Shown here: positions 44,310 to 55,445 of the stretch, piece after piece
Layout: each line of letters starts with the position of its first letter
How positions within the stretch are numbered: position 1 is the first letter of the stretch
From: Tuctoria greenei
Lineage: Eukaryota; Streptophyta; Magnoliopsida; Poales; Poaceae
Direction: 5' to 3'
DNA: 64,000 nt
Assembly: GCA_036927565.1 (NCBI GenBank)
Contig: JAYESD010000002.1
Span: 143,041,167-143,105,166, forward strand
Translations under genes and position numbers: made by a program
The notes under the pieces: generated by a model
Told to the model about the DNA's origin: nothing
Database searches by the model: none
The model's input: only the letters and a program-made list of their open reading frames with translations

Positions 44310-45092
44310 AATAGATTGCTACCTAATGACTTAATTATGATTAGGATCCATGGAGAGGTTCAAGGAGTAATTGGAGGAAGATTTAGGGGCGTGGAGGACC
44401 AGATATTACGTTCAAAGAAGATGGAAACCGACCCCAACTCAAATTCGTGTCCAACTCGGAGTCCTGGAGTAGTTCGCACTAAAACATCCGCCCAGGATGC
44501 ATATGAACTCTGTTTTGGACGTTCTACATATGCACGAAAAGGGGAGAGGATAAAATTTCCAATGGAACTAGTCCCATGTCAAAATTCCTTCGGAGTCGAC
44601 AGGAATCATCGAAACAAAATCGAGTTCAAAATCTATCAGGGTGCTGCACCACCGTATTGGGCCGTTGGGCTTTGTATCAAGTCTACATCTCTTATTTTCG
44701 TGTCTTAGGGTTAGGTCATGACCCCAACACCCCCTTGGACGTCCTCCAACCTATATATACTCCATAGTAGCCGCCATAAACAATTGGGTTTTGCTTAGAT
44801 TAATCTGTTGTACACAGTTTCGTCGTTCATCAGTTTGTGAGACCCCAACTTAGCAATTCGGATTGCTTCTACCTTGTTCTTGCTTGTGTTCTCGATTGCA
44901 CTTGCAGGGATTAGCCTTCTTAGCGAGGTTAATCATGTGAAGCACGGTTGATAACCAACTGAGCGGTGGTGTAGTGATTGCAAAGGCTGTTTGTGTTCTA
45001 CTTGAGAGCCTCGGGTCATAAACGTCGAGATCCCCACATCAATCGAGTTATCCATTACCTTTCGAAAGATCGAGACTCATCTCCTCATCAAT

Positions 45093-45104
45093 TGGTATCA
45101 GAGC
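45093..45104 (+). other. Primer-binding site of H
   Basis: TGGTATCAGAGC, two bases after the LTR end, complementary to the 3' end of initiator tRNA-Met. Confidence 0.85.
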
Positions 45105-45114
45105 ATGGAAGGAT

Positions 45115-45903
45115 ATGAAAATTTGTATGCGAAAAACTTTTATGAATGTATCAAATTGCAAATATGAAGTGCATCAATTTGAGGAGAAATTTGTTGTTGT
45201 ACCTCCTTTTGTGTCTAACATTTTGCAGGACAATATTGAAAATAATGTAGATGATGCAAAAGAGAAGGAGGCTTTTGACAACACTTGTGAAATTTTAGAT
45301 GGATTTACTCATAATGCACTCAAAATCACTGCTGAAAATGGTAAGGTAAAGCATTCTACAAATACAAAAGGTGAGAAGTTTTTGGATGTTCTGAATTTTT
45401 TCACCAATCATGCTATTTTCGAGGAGCAACTATTAGAATCATTTATTTATACACCATTGTCACATGTTGATTTTCCTGCTGATCGTTGCGCTAAGAAAAA
45501 GTTGTGTGCTGATAACTCTATCATACATATGCGAAAACAAGTTAATGTACTAGATGATTGTGTTTTGGATTCACCTACTTGTGCTGAAATTCATAATTTG
45601 ATCACCGCTACTGCTGAAAATGATGAGCTGAAATTTTTGTCTTCTCTAAATACTTTGGGTTATATTGAATTTGACACTCTTTGTGATCTAAATATTGTAG
45701 AGAGGAGAATATTTTCCCAATCTGAATTGCCTTTGTTAATTAGAAATATTTTTCATACTATAGGCAACTATGAAGATAGTGGTGAATTTATGGTACATAA
45801 TGTTTACATATGCTCAAATGAGAAATCCCATTTAGTGTTGCAACAACATGGTGAAATGAATGGATGCACTAACACTAATAATGTATTTTCAAGTTTTTTT
45901 TAG
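45115..45903 (+). CDS. H ORF, 262 codons, unknown function
   Basis: Begins MKICMRKTFMNVSNCKYEVH and ends NTNNVFSSFF, TAG at 45901-45903. No stop inside. AT-rich, acidic, with scattered Cys but no zinc knuckle and no capsid, protease or RT motif that I can recognise. An upstream ATG at 45105 opens only a short frame. Directly after the stop, TTTTTTTCTTGCAG (about 45907-45920) looks like a splice acceptor, so the ORF may be part of a longer spliced gene. It could be a capsid-like remnant or a captured sequence. Confidence 0.45.
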   Translation: MKICMRKTFMNVSNCKYEVHQFEEKFVVVPPFVSNILQDNIENNVDDAKEKEAFDNTCEILDGFTHNALKITAENGKVKHSTNTKGEKFLDVLNFFTNHAIFEEQLLESFIYTPLSHVDFPADRCAKKKLCADNSIIHMRKQVNVLDDCVLDSPTCAEIHNLITATAENDELKFLSSLNTLGYIEFDTLCDLNIVERRIFSQSELPLLIRNIFHTIGNYEDSGEFMVHNVYICSNEKSHLVLQQHGEMNGCTNTNNVFSSFF

Positions 45904-46305
45904 CATTTTTTTCTTGCAGCAGGGACAATATATAAAAGAGGAGCATTGTTTGTTGCGGTTGTGCAAGATGGACAACGCTCATTCTACCCCCAAAGCAAGC
46001 CTCCTAGCTGGACATACGAGCAAGCCGAGGACGGCTTGTCATAAAAAAGGGGAGAATGATGAGATCATACATATTATAATTGCACAAATAAATATGGAAC
46101 AATGTTTATTTGTTTGGGATCCTGGCTCAAGTGAATGGTCATGCTTATTTGATGGAGAACATGGATATGGTGCACTATATCATCCACCACTTTGGCCTTC
46201 TCCTTTGATGCACACAAGAGGATTTGATGGCATTACACATATGGACCCACACATGAGATAAGATGAACTTGAGTCGAGGTCGACTCCAATTCAAGAAGGG
46301 GAGGA
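45904..46305 (+). other. H 3' region with polypurine tract
   Basis: No assigned ORF. AAGAAGGGGAGGA (46293-46305) directly precedes the 3' LTR. The stretch before it (GAACTTGAGTCGAGG) resembles the end of a gypsy polyprotein, but the frame is too short to assign. Confidence 0.6.
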
Positions 46306-47214
46306 TGATGAGGACATCACTCCTATGGATATACACAACACTACATTCAACATACAAGATGCAATAAATAGAATTCACACACACCAATTAATTTCAGATG
46401 TGAGCTCGTTCTTATATGTTTCTTTATATATTTTTGAGAATAGATTGCTACCTAATGACTTAATTGTGATTAGGATCCATGGAGAAGTTTAAGGAGTAAT
46501 TGGAGGAAGATTAGGGTGTGGAGGACCAGATATTACATTCAAAGGAGATGGAAACCGACCCCAACTCAAATTCGTGTCCAACTCGGAGTCCAGGAGCAGT
46601 TCGCACTAAAGTGTCCGTCCAAGACACATACGAACTCCGTTTTGGACGTTCTATATATGCACGAAAAGGGGAGGATAAAATTTCCAATGACACTAGTCCC
46701 ATGTCAAAATTCCTTCGGAGTCAACAGGAATCATCAAAACAAAATCGAGTTCAGAATCTATCAGGGTGTTGCGCCACCATATTGGGCCATTGGGCCTTGT
46801 ATCAAGTCTACATCTCTTATTTTCGTGTATTAGGGTTAGGTCACGACCCCAACAACCCCTTGGACATCCTCCAACCTATATATAATTCATAGTAGCCGCC
46901 ATAAATAATTGGGTTTTGCTTAGATTAATCTGTTATACACAGTTTCGCCGTTCATCGGTTTTTGATACCCCAACTTAGCAAATCAGATTGCTTCCACCTT
47001 GTTCTTGCTTGTGTTCTCGATTGCACTTGCAGGGATTAGCCTTCTTGTCGAGGTCAATCGTGTGAAGCACGGTTGATAACAAACTGAGCGGTGGTGGAGT
47101 GACTGCAGGGGTTGTTCGTGGTTTACTCAAGAGCCTTGGGTCGTCAACGTCGAGATCTCCACATCAATCAAGTTATCCATTACCTTTGTAAGATCGGGAC
47201 TCGTCTCCTTATCA
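46306..47214 (+). repeat. 3' LTR of H
   Basis: 909 bp, TGATGAGGACATC to CTCCTTATCA. TATA-like CTATATATAA at 46877-46886. Confidence 0.92.
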
Positions 47215-47683
47215 AGTCCTATATGTCCTTTGTAATACTCCATGTTCGGCTATGCCACAAGCTCTTCGCTAGGGGTAAACCCGTGCCTGATGTGTTGAAC
47301 AACTTAGCATAAGGATTCACCATTGACATGCTCATTAGTACCTAACCTAGGCTATGTATATGTATATCAGAAGCATTGTAGGAGCAACTCCCCAATCCTT
47401 AGTCTAACCTCCATTAGGACTCATCTATCCTTTAGAATAGATTGGTTAGGTATGTGTCACGCTACCCATATATTATAAACTTACCCCTGTCTTGATAATT
47501 TATTAGTATCCCATACCTTGATCATAAGAGTAGTGTATACTTTACTTCATTGTCTTACTTTGGGATAAATATGATACCCTTGGGAATACTCTTGGTGAAA
47601 TGCTACACGATAATTTTTGTGTTCTTGCAGACCTCATCTCTTACTAGAGATGATCTGTGATGTTAGTAGCAATCAACAACTAG

Positions 47684-47799
47684 TTCGTTGTACACTTGGT
47701 AAGAGTTTTTGAGCTAAGTCTCGGAAGGCTAAACTTGTCCGTCAAAGTGGTCGGACTAGTTCGGGCCTACCAGACTGGTCTAGTTTTAGCCGGACCAAA
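47684..47799 (+). repeat. G 5' LTR, piece 3
   Basis: 116 bp between E and F with palindrome variants (GGTCGGACTAGTTCGG). It ends with CCAAA, the TSD of F. Confidence 0.85.
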
Positions 47800-49337
47800 T
47801 GAATGTAGCCTAGAGGGGGTTGAATAGTCTTTTTGAATTTTTGTCGATCCCTGACACACTTAACAGATTTATCGGATACAGGGAGATCGGACTAGTCCGG
47901 TACTGCGCGGACTAGTCCGGTATGTGTGGACTAGAAAGATCAAGATTGATCAATAAATTCACTTCTAGTACCCTATGCAGTGGAAACTAATTTGCAACTT
48001 AGATGTATTACAACAACGACACACATTATGGCGAAGATCAATTTTAATTCCAATGCTTCAATGTGAGATACACAAGACTATGTAAACCCTAGAATATGGT
48101 GAACGATGAAACAAAAGTGTGCAAGACAAGATTTTATCTTTTGGTTTGATTCCCACGGAGGAAACCTACATCAACGTTGAGGAGTCCACGGAGGACCGGG
48201 TCTTCACCAACCGTACCCTCGTTGAATCGCCACGGAGGCCGATTCTCTTCCACTAATCAAAAAGGGGCAAATAACTTGTTCAAGGTGCCTTCTCCCAAGT
48301 TGAGGGCTCCCCAAGAATTACAATGAAGAAACACCACCAAACACACTCAAAAGATGTACAATGAGACAATAAGAGTGTTTGAGAGATCAAACCCAAGAGA
48401 TCAAGATGTGTAGAACAAGTCTCTCCTTTGATCAATTGCTAATCATCAAAGATTGGATCTTCTTAGAGTTAGAATGTGTGGAGAGATGTCTGTTTTGGTC
48501 TCTTGGGAGGTGTGACAGCGTAGGAGGTCGAGAGAGTTATTGATGTATGGTCGTACATCTCTATTTATACTAGGGTTTCTAAAAGTTACCGTTAGGGTTT
48601 GCGATGTCCGGACTAGTCTGTGGTGGACTCTGGACTAGTCCGGTGTGCGGCGTGTGGAAAATCCTAAGTGTTGAGATATACTGGACTAGTCTGTTACTGG
48701 TGTGGACTAGTCCGTTTTTAGTTAGAAACTTTTCCGGTTCATATCGGACTAGTCCCGTGTAGTACACCGTGAAGAACTGAGGACAAGTCCGCACTTGGAT
48801 GGACTTGTCCGATTTTAGTCACAGAATTTTTGGACTAGTCCGGCTGATATTGGACTTGTCCGGTGTAGTGAAAAATGGTGGGGCTAAGGACAAGTCTGGA
48901 CTTGGAGGACTTGTTCGATCTTAGTAAGGGGATTATCGGACTAGTACGATGGATATCGGACTTGTCCGGTGTTGTGCAAATGTGAAGTGCTGAGGACTAG
49001 TCCGCACTAGGGGGAACTAGTCCGATCTTAGTCAGGAAGATATCGGACTAGTCTGGTGTATATCGGACTAGTCCGGTTTTACTGTGAATTATGCAGTGAG
49101 TTGAATTATTTGTTCACTTGATCTCTTGGGGTTTGTTTCTCCAACACACTCCATACAAAATAATCTAATCTTTTCAGCTCTTGAGCTCTTTTCGCTTTAG
49201 ATCCTCATTCTCCTTCCTTTTTGTCCTTTCTTTCTTATTTCTTTAAAATTTGCGCTCATCTCAACAATTTTGTTAGGACCTCATTGGTTTGTCATAAATC
49301 AACACAAACCCACAAGGGATGCCTGTATGCACTTTCA
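47800..49337 (-). repeat. 3' LTR of F
   Basis: 1,538 bp. On the plus strand TGAATGTAGCC to GCACTTTCA. Palindromes at 47888-47935 and 48605-49080. TATA box on the minus strand, GTATAAATAGAG (48559-48570). Confidence 0.93.
48605..49080. repeat. Palindrome array in the F 3' LTR
   Basis: About fifteen CGGACTAGTCCG, CGGACTTGTCC and related copies in 475 bp. In F's own sense they lie upstream of the TATA box, as in A. The same array is found in the 5' LTR at about 58736-59230. Confidence 0.9.
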
Positions 49338-49803
49338 ATCTCCCCATTTTTGGTGATTGATGACAAGCAATTGAGATTTACACAAATATGATAAAAAGTC
49401 AGATTTTCATAAAGTGTGCACATATGAGCTTTGAGCAAAAGAGGCAATGTAGACATAAGACATATGTGCACTCTTTATGGTGGGATGAAAAACTATGTGT
49501 GTGAGAAATAATATAGATGTGAGTATCATAAGAGACATAATCATAATAACATCAAGAATCTCAAGCATACATAGCAGTTTTAGACAAAACCCATTGACCA
49601 TAAGCATAACATAGTCAAATAGCATGAGAGAGCATAATTAAAGTTTTACAAGTCCAAAAGCATGACAGGGTCACAACAAAAACACAAATAGAGATCTCTC
49701 TCTAAAACTAAAGCTACAACCTAAGACTCCCTCTCAATCTCTCCCCCTTTGGCATCAAGGCACCAAAAAGAAGGGGAGGAGGGATCTACTTGTCGTTGCC
49801 AGC
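49338..49803 (-). other. 3' UTR and polypurine tracts of F
   Basis: No ORF. A tract lies next to the LTR (plus strand ATCTCCCCATTTTTGG) and another just after ORF3 (minus sense CAAAGGGGGAGAGA, 49738-49751). Confidence 0.7.
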
Positions 49804-51360
49804 TCATTCCTCGTTGTCAGTTCTTTTGTCATCTTCGTCATTAGGCTGAGGAGGAAGAGGAGAGGAACCACTCGTCGTGCCCCGAATGCCAAAGTAATCA
49901 AGCTCGAAAGGTGAAAGAGGTGAAAGTTCAGAGAAGTCAGATGCAAAGTTCTCTGAGATGACTAGAGACCCAATAGGCTCAGTCTCTAGTTTTTGACAAA
50001 TGGCTTTGACATTGTCCTTCATGTATCGCATTTGCTCTTTTCTTGCCTTTTTCATCTTATGAACCTTCACCTAAGTTTTGCGGCAAGAGCAAAAGATAGT
50101 TGTCAAGTACTTCATGATTCCACTAGCAGACCCTTTGCTAGATGGAGGGGCCCTAGCGCCAGTGGAAGGCTTTGCATCTTCTTGAGCTTTCTCAGGGTGT
50201 TCCTCACTCGAGGTAGGTGAGGGAGCAGCTAGGAGTGAGGCTTGAGGAGGCTTCTGAGGCCTTAGTGGAGTATGCTCTACATCCTTCACCAACTCAATTC
50301 TTATGACTTTTTCAATCATGAACATCAGGTATGGTGCATAGCCACAGGAGCGGTTTGGTGTGCAGGAGATGTTCACCATGTCATTCTAGATATAGTCGAA
50401 GATATCAAACTTCCTCTTCTTGCTAATCACTTTCATCATGGTTCTTAAGTAACCTTGGACACTCCCAACATCTCCATCCTTTGGAGCAATGGTCTTCTGC
50501 AGCACTCTATTAAGAACCATGAAGAAGGGATTCATGTTCTTGGTTGAGGGAGGATTGTATTTGAGGTGAGTATCATAGAGAAAGTCCATCTTATTCTTCT
50601 CCAAAACACAAAGATTGTGAATCACAATTTCATTGCTGTCGGTATCCTTAAGGTGCAACAGCTTGGCAAACTCAGCATAAGTAATTATATACTTGGATCC
50701 ATGTGTCATCAGAGTCACTCTCTCTTCTTCATTGCTGGCAAAATAGCAAGTTGCAAAGAACTTAGCAATGACTTCATCGTTCCAGTTGTATCTAAAAGCA
50801 AACAAGTCCTTTAGACCATGCCTCCCTGCAGCCTCTACCACTTCATCAAAAGCACCACATCTTTTTCTTTCAAAATGGTTCCAGTCAATCCATTGGTTGA
50901 AAACTATTGGAGTCTTTATTTGGAGATACACGGAACTGTAGTAGTCCGCATGAAAGTGACTCCAAAATTTTGGGTCAGCTGCCTTCTTGCCACTGCTATA
51001 TGCATCCATGTTCCTGAGCTTCCATGCCACAACACTCCCCTTGCCATTGAAATTCTCTTCTGAGGGGTATCTATTTCCCTGTCTTGGACCTGTCATCTTG
51101 AGGGGACCAATCGGGCCGGAAGCAAGTCCCTTTCCTTTGCCCTTGGTTTGGCGTGGAGTCGTCGAGCTACGACCAGCCGTATATTTCCCTCTAGAAGCTG
51201 GTTTCTTGGCCGGAACCTTTCGACGCACCCTAGGTTGAGTAGGCGAAGGCTCGGCAGCACACTCTTGTATTTTGTTGGAGCGAGACTCCGAGACACGAGG
51301 CAACACTTCTTGATCCATCTCGGTCTCGAAGTTGGAGATATCTTCCTTTGAGTTTGACAT
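49804..51360 (-). pseudogene. Sirevirus F ORF3, two in-frame stops only
   Basis: ATG at 51360 (MSNSKEDISNFETEMDQEV), four bases after the acceptor TTCCTTGTCAG. A single frame of 1,557 nt runs to 49804, broken only by TAG 50386-50388 and TAA 50071-50073, with no frameshift. Domains: basic N-terminal part (RRKVPAKKPASRGK), central block (FWSHFHADYYSSVYLQIK, QWIDWNHFERKR, GLKDLFAFRYNWNDEVIAKF, PKDGDVGSVQGYLRTMMKV, CGYAPYLMFMIEKV), a Ser/Pro linker, the motif MKYLTTIFCSCRKT, a short helical part and an acidic tail. The most complete of the three ORF3 copies. No membrane span or signal peptide visible. Confidence 0.78.
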
Positions 51361-52247
51361 GATTCTGACAAGGAAGATATAATGGATATGGATAAGCAAG
51401 GATTACAAGGAATTGTATTGAATTTATATAAGTTAGGATTTGATCAGGGCATACCGGACTTGTCCATTGTTCAGGGCCGAACTAGTCCGGAGTACCAGAC
51501 TGTCTGCCCTGAGAACGAACTAGTCCGTTATGTGCCTGTTCAAAACCTAACTTGGTGAAGTTTTAGATTACTCAATGCAAAAGTGTTCAAGGGTAAATGG
51601 AATACATCAATAGAGCATGTATTGACTGGAGGTCCTAAGCTATTTGAGCAAGAACAAAGAAAATCAAAGATTCTAGGGTTTCGAGAGGAATTTACCAAAT
51701 CCTTCAATTTGAGGCGTTGAAGAGGTTGTCAATGGGGACTAGTCTGTGGTCTTCGATCCCCTTGCAATGGAGATCAAATCCCACCGAAACTTGAGTGGAT
51801 TTCATGGAGATTTTGCAAAAACGCCTTGGGAGCACTCGAGTGAAGAGAGAGAACGTGAGAGGAGTTGTGAGGAGGAAGAAGATTAGGTTTGCGCCGGCCC
51901 TAGGGTTATGGAGTCAAAAAATTGGACTAGTCCGTGGTCGAACCGGACTAGTCTGGACTACCGGAAAACTCAGCAGACTAGTCCGGGGTAACCACAGACT
52001 AGTCTGTGGTCACCTGAACAGAAAAATATAGGCCTTTCGTATATATTTGAAGGTGCTTAAAAAAATAGGGGGCAATAACACACAAATAATCTTGATGAAT
52101 ATGATCAGTAAACGTACAACAATCAAGCTATGACCATAATTCACCAAGATCAAGTAATTAACATAGTTTTTCGGAGAAAATAGAGAGAGATGATTTTTCA
52201 ACACAATCAACATGATTTTGAAGAAGGCATACAAGTATGATAGTTTT
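51361..52247 (-). promoter_or_regulatory. Leader region between pol and ORF3 of F
   Basis: On the minus strand: TATA-like TCAAATATATACG (52050-52038), palindromes (52012-51920), a CT-rich stretch, candidate donor GGATTTG|GTAAAT (51696/51695), palindromes inside the candidate intron (51530-51450), a second TATA-like TTATATAAAT (about 51432-51423) and the acceptor at 51365. Same order as in A. Confidence 0.5.
51365..51695 (-). other. Candidate 5' UTR intron upstream of ORF3 (F)
   Basis: 331 nt, starting GTAAATTCC and ending ATATCTTCCTTGTCAG. It matches the 343-nt candidate in A in position and length. Confidence 0.5.
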
Positions 52248-55200
52248 CAAGCCACGTTCTGAGCATCAAGGATATTTAGTTCATTTTAGAGCTCACGAAA
52301 GCATTTTTCATCAAGTGGCTTGGTAAAGATATCGCTAGTTGTTTTTCAGTGTTGACATGGGAAATGGCTATGTCTCCTTTCATTGAGTGATCTCTCAAAA
52401 AGTGATGCCGGATGTCTATGTGTTTGGTTCTAGAGTGCTCAACGGGGTTTTGGGCAATTTTAATGCACTCCCATTATCACAAAGTAGTGGAATACGGCTT
52501 ATATTGTAACCGTAATCCCTTAGAGTTTGTCACATCCAAAGGAGTTGTGCACAACAACTCCCGGCTGCAACATACTCAACTTCGACCGTGGATAAGGCAA
52601 TGGAATTTTGTTTCGACCAAGAGACTAGGGATCTACCTAGGAATTGGCAAGTATTGGAGGTACTTTTCTATCTACCATGCATCCGGCATAATCTGCATCG
52701 GAGTATCCAATAAGATTGAATTTTGAACCTTTGGGATACCAGAGACCTAGGTTGGGTGTATGAACTAAATATCTCAAGATCCTTTTAATGGTTGTCAAAT
52801 GACATTCCTTAGGATTGGCTTGAAACCTTGCACACAGAGATACACTCAACATAATGTCTAGCCTAGATGCACATAGATATAGTAAGAAGCCAATCATGGA
52901 GCAATATACCTTTTTATCCACGTTTGGTCCGTCTTCATTGATATCCAAGTGTCCAATTGTCGCCATGGGAGTCTTTATGGGCTTTGCTTTGTCCATTTCA
53001 AACTTCTTGAAATGTCTTGAGTGTACTTTGTTTGTCTTATGAACGTACCGTCCTTTTGTTGCTTCACTTGGAATCCCAAAAAGTATCTCAACTCTCCCAT
53101 CATAGACATCTCGAATCTATGTGTCATAATCTTACTAAATTCTTGACAAAAGGATTTGTTAGTTGAACCAAATATAATATCATCCACATAGATTTGGAAA
53201 ACGAAGAGATCATCATCAAAATGTTTAGTAAATAAATTGTAATCAGCTTTACCAATCTTGAAGCCATTTTCAATCAAAAAATCTCTAAGGCACTCATACC
53301 AAGCTCTAGGAGCTTGTTTGAGGCCATAGAGAGCCTTATGTAGCTTGTACACATAGTTGGGGTACTCTTGATCTTCAAAACTGGGTGGTTGCTCCACGTA
53401 CACCTCCTTCTTGATTGGTATGTTGAGGAAGGCACTTTTCACGTTCATTTGATAAAGTTGAAATCATGGTGAGTGGCATATGCCCGTAATATACGAATCG
53501 ATTCAAGCCTAGCTGCAGGAGCAAAAGTCTCGTCAAAAACCAAACCTTCAACTTGTGAGTACCCTTTGGCCACAAGTCGTGCCTTGTTCCTTGTTACAAC
53601 TCCATGTTTGTCTTGCTTGTTGCGGAAGACCGATTTAGTGCCGACGATGTTGGATTTGGGTCTTTCAAAAAGCTCCCACACTTCATTCCTTTTGAAGTTG
53701 TTCAATTCTTCTTGCATCGCCATCACCCAGTCAAGGTCTTTTAATGCATCTTCAACCCTGTGTGGTTCCAAAGAGGATACAAAGGAATAGTGCTCACAAA
53801 AATTAGCTATGCGAGATCGAGTTATTAATCCCTTTTGGATGTCACCGATTATATTTTTGACGGGGTGATCTCTTTGGATGCGTTGGTGTACTCTTGGATG
53901 TGGCACTTGTGGTCTCGAATCTTCATGATTATCATCATCTTCTTCATCCCCCCTGGATGGTTGCTCTCATTGCTGTTTTGATTATCTTGATCTCCTTGAT
54001 GTTGATCTTGTGTGGAAGCTCCCCCTCGATCATTTTCCTCCACTTGTTGTTCATCTTCTTCATTCGCATTTGGAGGTGGCGCTTGTGGTTGAACATCGCC
54101 CAACACCATTCTTATCAATGCTTGACATGGAGCTTCTTCTATATATAGCACACATTGATCAACTTGCTCTTCTTGAGAGTCGTTAGTTCCATCGAACACT
54201 ACGTCACGTGCTACTTCAACAAGTCCGGAGCCTTGTTGAAGACATGATAGGCGTAGGAGTTTGAATCGTAGCCAAGTAAGAAACCTTCATCGTACTTTGA
54301 AGCGAACTTCGAAGCCCTAGGATTCTTGTTTAAAATATAACATTTTGAACCGAAAACTACAAAATATGAAATATTCGGCTTGTTACCCGTGAGTAGTTCA
54401 TACGAGGTTTTCTTGAGTAGACGATGAAGATAGAGTCGGTTTATGGCGTGACACGCGGTGTTAACCGCTTTAGCCCAAAACTTGTCCGAAGTCTTGTATT
54501 GATCGAGCATTGTCCTTGCCATCTCAATGAGCGTTAGGTTCTTCCTTTCGGCTACTCTACTTTGTTGGGGAGAATATGGTGCTATAAATTCATGCTTTAT
54601 CCCTTCCTCGTCTAGATACTCCTCAACTTGAGGAGTATTGAATTTTGTCCCATTGTCACTTCATATGTTTTCGATCTTCAGTGAGAATTTGTTTTGGGCA
54701 CGCTTGATGAACTTCTTGACGGTTCCTTGAGTTTCTGTCTTATTATGCAAAAAGAAAACCCACGTGAAGCGTGAAAAATCATTGACAATGACTAATCCAG
54801 ACTTATTACCGCTGATGCTTATGTAAGCAATTGGACCGAACAGATCCATGTGGAGGAGCTTGAGCGGTCTTGTTGTAGTCATGAAATTCTTCGCGGGATG
54901 GGGTGCTCCTGCTTGCTTCCCTGCTTCGAACGCTCTACAAGGCCTATCTTTCTCAAAAACAACATCCTTTAAGCCTCGAATGTGATCACCTTTAAGGAGT
55001 TTTTGAAGATTCCTCATACCAACATGTGCTAGCCGTCTATGCCACAGCCAACCCATGTTGGTCTTTGCAATCAAGCATGTGCCAAGTTCGGCTTTATCTT
55101 TGTTGAAGTCAACTAGATAAAGTTTTCCCTTTAACACACCCTTGAATGCAACCGAGTTATCACTCCTTCTAGAGACGGTCACAGTCTCATTAGTGAATAA

Positions 55201-55445
55201 ACAATTATAACCTTTGTCACATAATTAAGATATGGACAAAAGATTATAATCTAAGCAGTCAATGTGTAAAACATCAGAAAGAGTACGTAATGATGAAATT
55301 GCAATTTTACCGGTACCAAGCACCCTTCCTTGACTATTATCACCAAAGTAAATGCCTTAGCTTAGATCTTCATTTTCTTCATATTCCACGAACATTCTTC
55401 TTTCTCCAGTCATGTGATCGATGCATCCACTATCTAGCACTCATT
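52248..55445 (-). pseudogene. pol: Sirevirus F protease, integrase, RT and RNase H
   Basis: Protease VLDSGCIDHMTG lies near 55445-55400. In the pre-integrase HRRLAHVGMRNLQKL the pair following is PCRAFEAGKQ, with Phe where a Cys is expected. Integrase: LLHMDLFGPIAY, then VNDFSRFTWVFFL, a stop at 54661, SDNGTKF and VAERKNLTLIEMA. RT: VWELFERPKSNIVGTKS, the intact YVDD (53190-53179), MSMMGELRYFLGFQVKQ. RNase H: YSDADYAGCMVDRK, then a frameshift near 52640, and IFTKPLDEK to the end (TGA at 52250-52248). Frame changes also lie near 53445 and 52985. A dead copy with most motifs readable. Confidence 0.9.

Larger units (their letters stand above)
41353..45090 (+). repeat. 5' LTR of H, split by the solo LTR I
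   Basis: Pieces 41353-41490 and 44315-45090, together about 914 bp, match the 3' LTR (909 bp). TATA-like CTATATATAC at 44751-44760. Confidence 0.9.
41353..47214 (+). mobile_element. Element H: short non-autonomous LTR retrotransposon
   Basis: TSD AGTCC (41348-41352 and 47215-47219). LTRs start TGATGAGG and end TTATCA or TCATCA. The LTRs are about 910 bp once the insertion I is removed, and the internal region is only 1,215 bp. It has a tRNA-Met primer site, one ORF of 262 codons and a polypurine tract. No protease, RT or integrase, so it must depend on another element. Confidence 0.9.
33828..47678 (+). mobile_element. Element E: non-autonomous LTR retrotransposon with nested H
   Basis: TSD ACTAG (33823-33827 and 47679-47683). 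LTRs start TGTTGAC and end TCAACA. Primer site TGGCACCGTTGTCAGGGA (35295-35312) resembles the tRNA-Asp site TGGCGCCGTTGCCGGGGA known from Athila-type elements. The internal region of about 5 kb has no recognisable gag or pol. Phrases such as AAGCTTGGGGGA near both ends are typical of large grass gypsy elements. I call it gypsy-like and non-autonomous; the family is not recognised. Confidence 0.85.
40310..47678 (+). repeat. 3' LTR of E, split by H
   Basis: Starts TGTTGACAGCTG and ends GCAATCAACA. Without H and one TSD it is about 1.50 kb, in line with the 5' LTR. TATA box CTATAAATAG at 40798-40807. The part after H is 47220-47678. Confidence 0.9.

Noticed and set aside
45904..46260. Extending the H ORF through the CAGCAGGGACAAT site as a second exon
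   Set aside because: An acceptor-like site exists, but I found no convincing donor and the following frame closes quickly.
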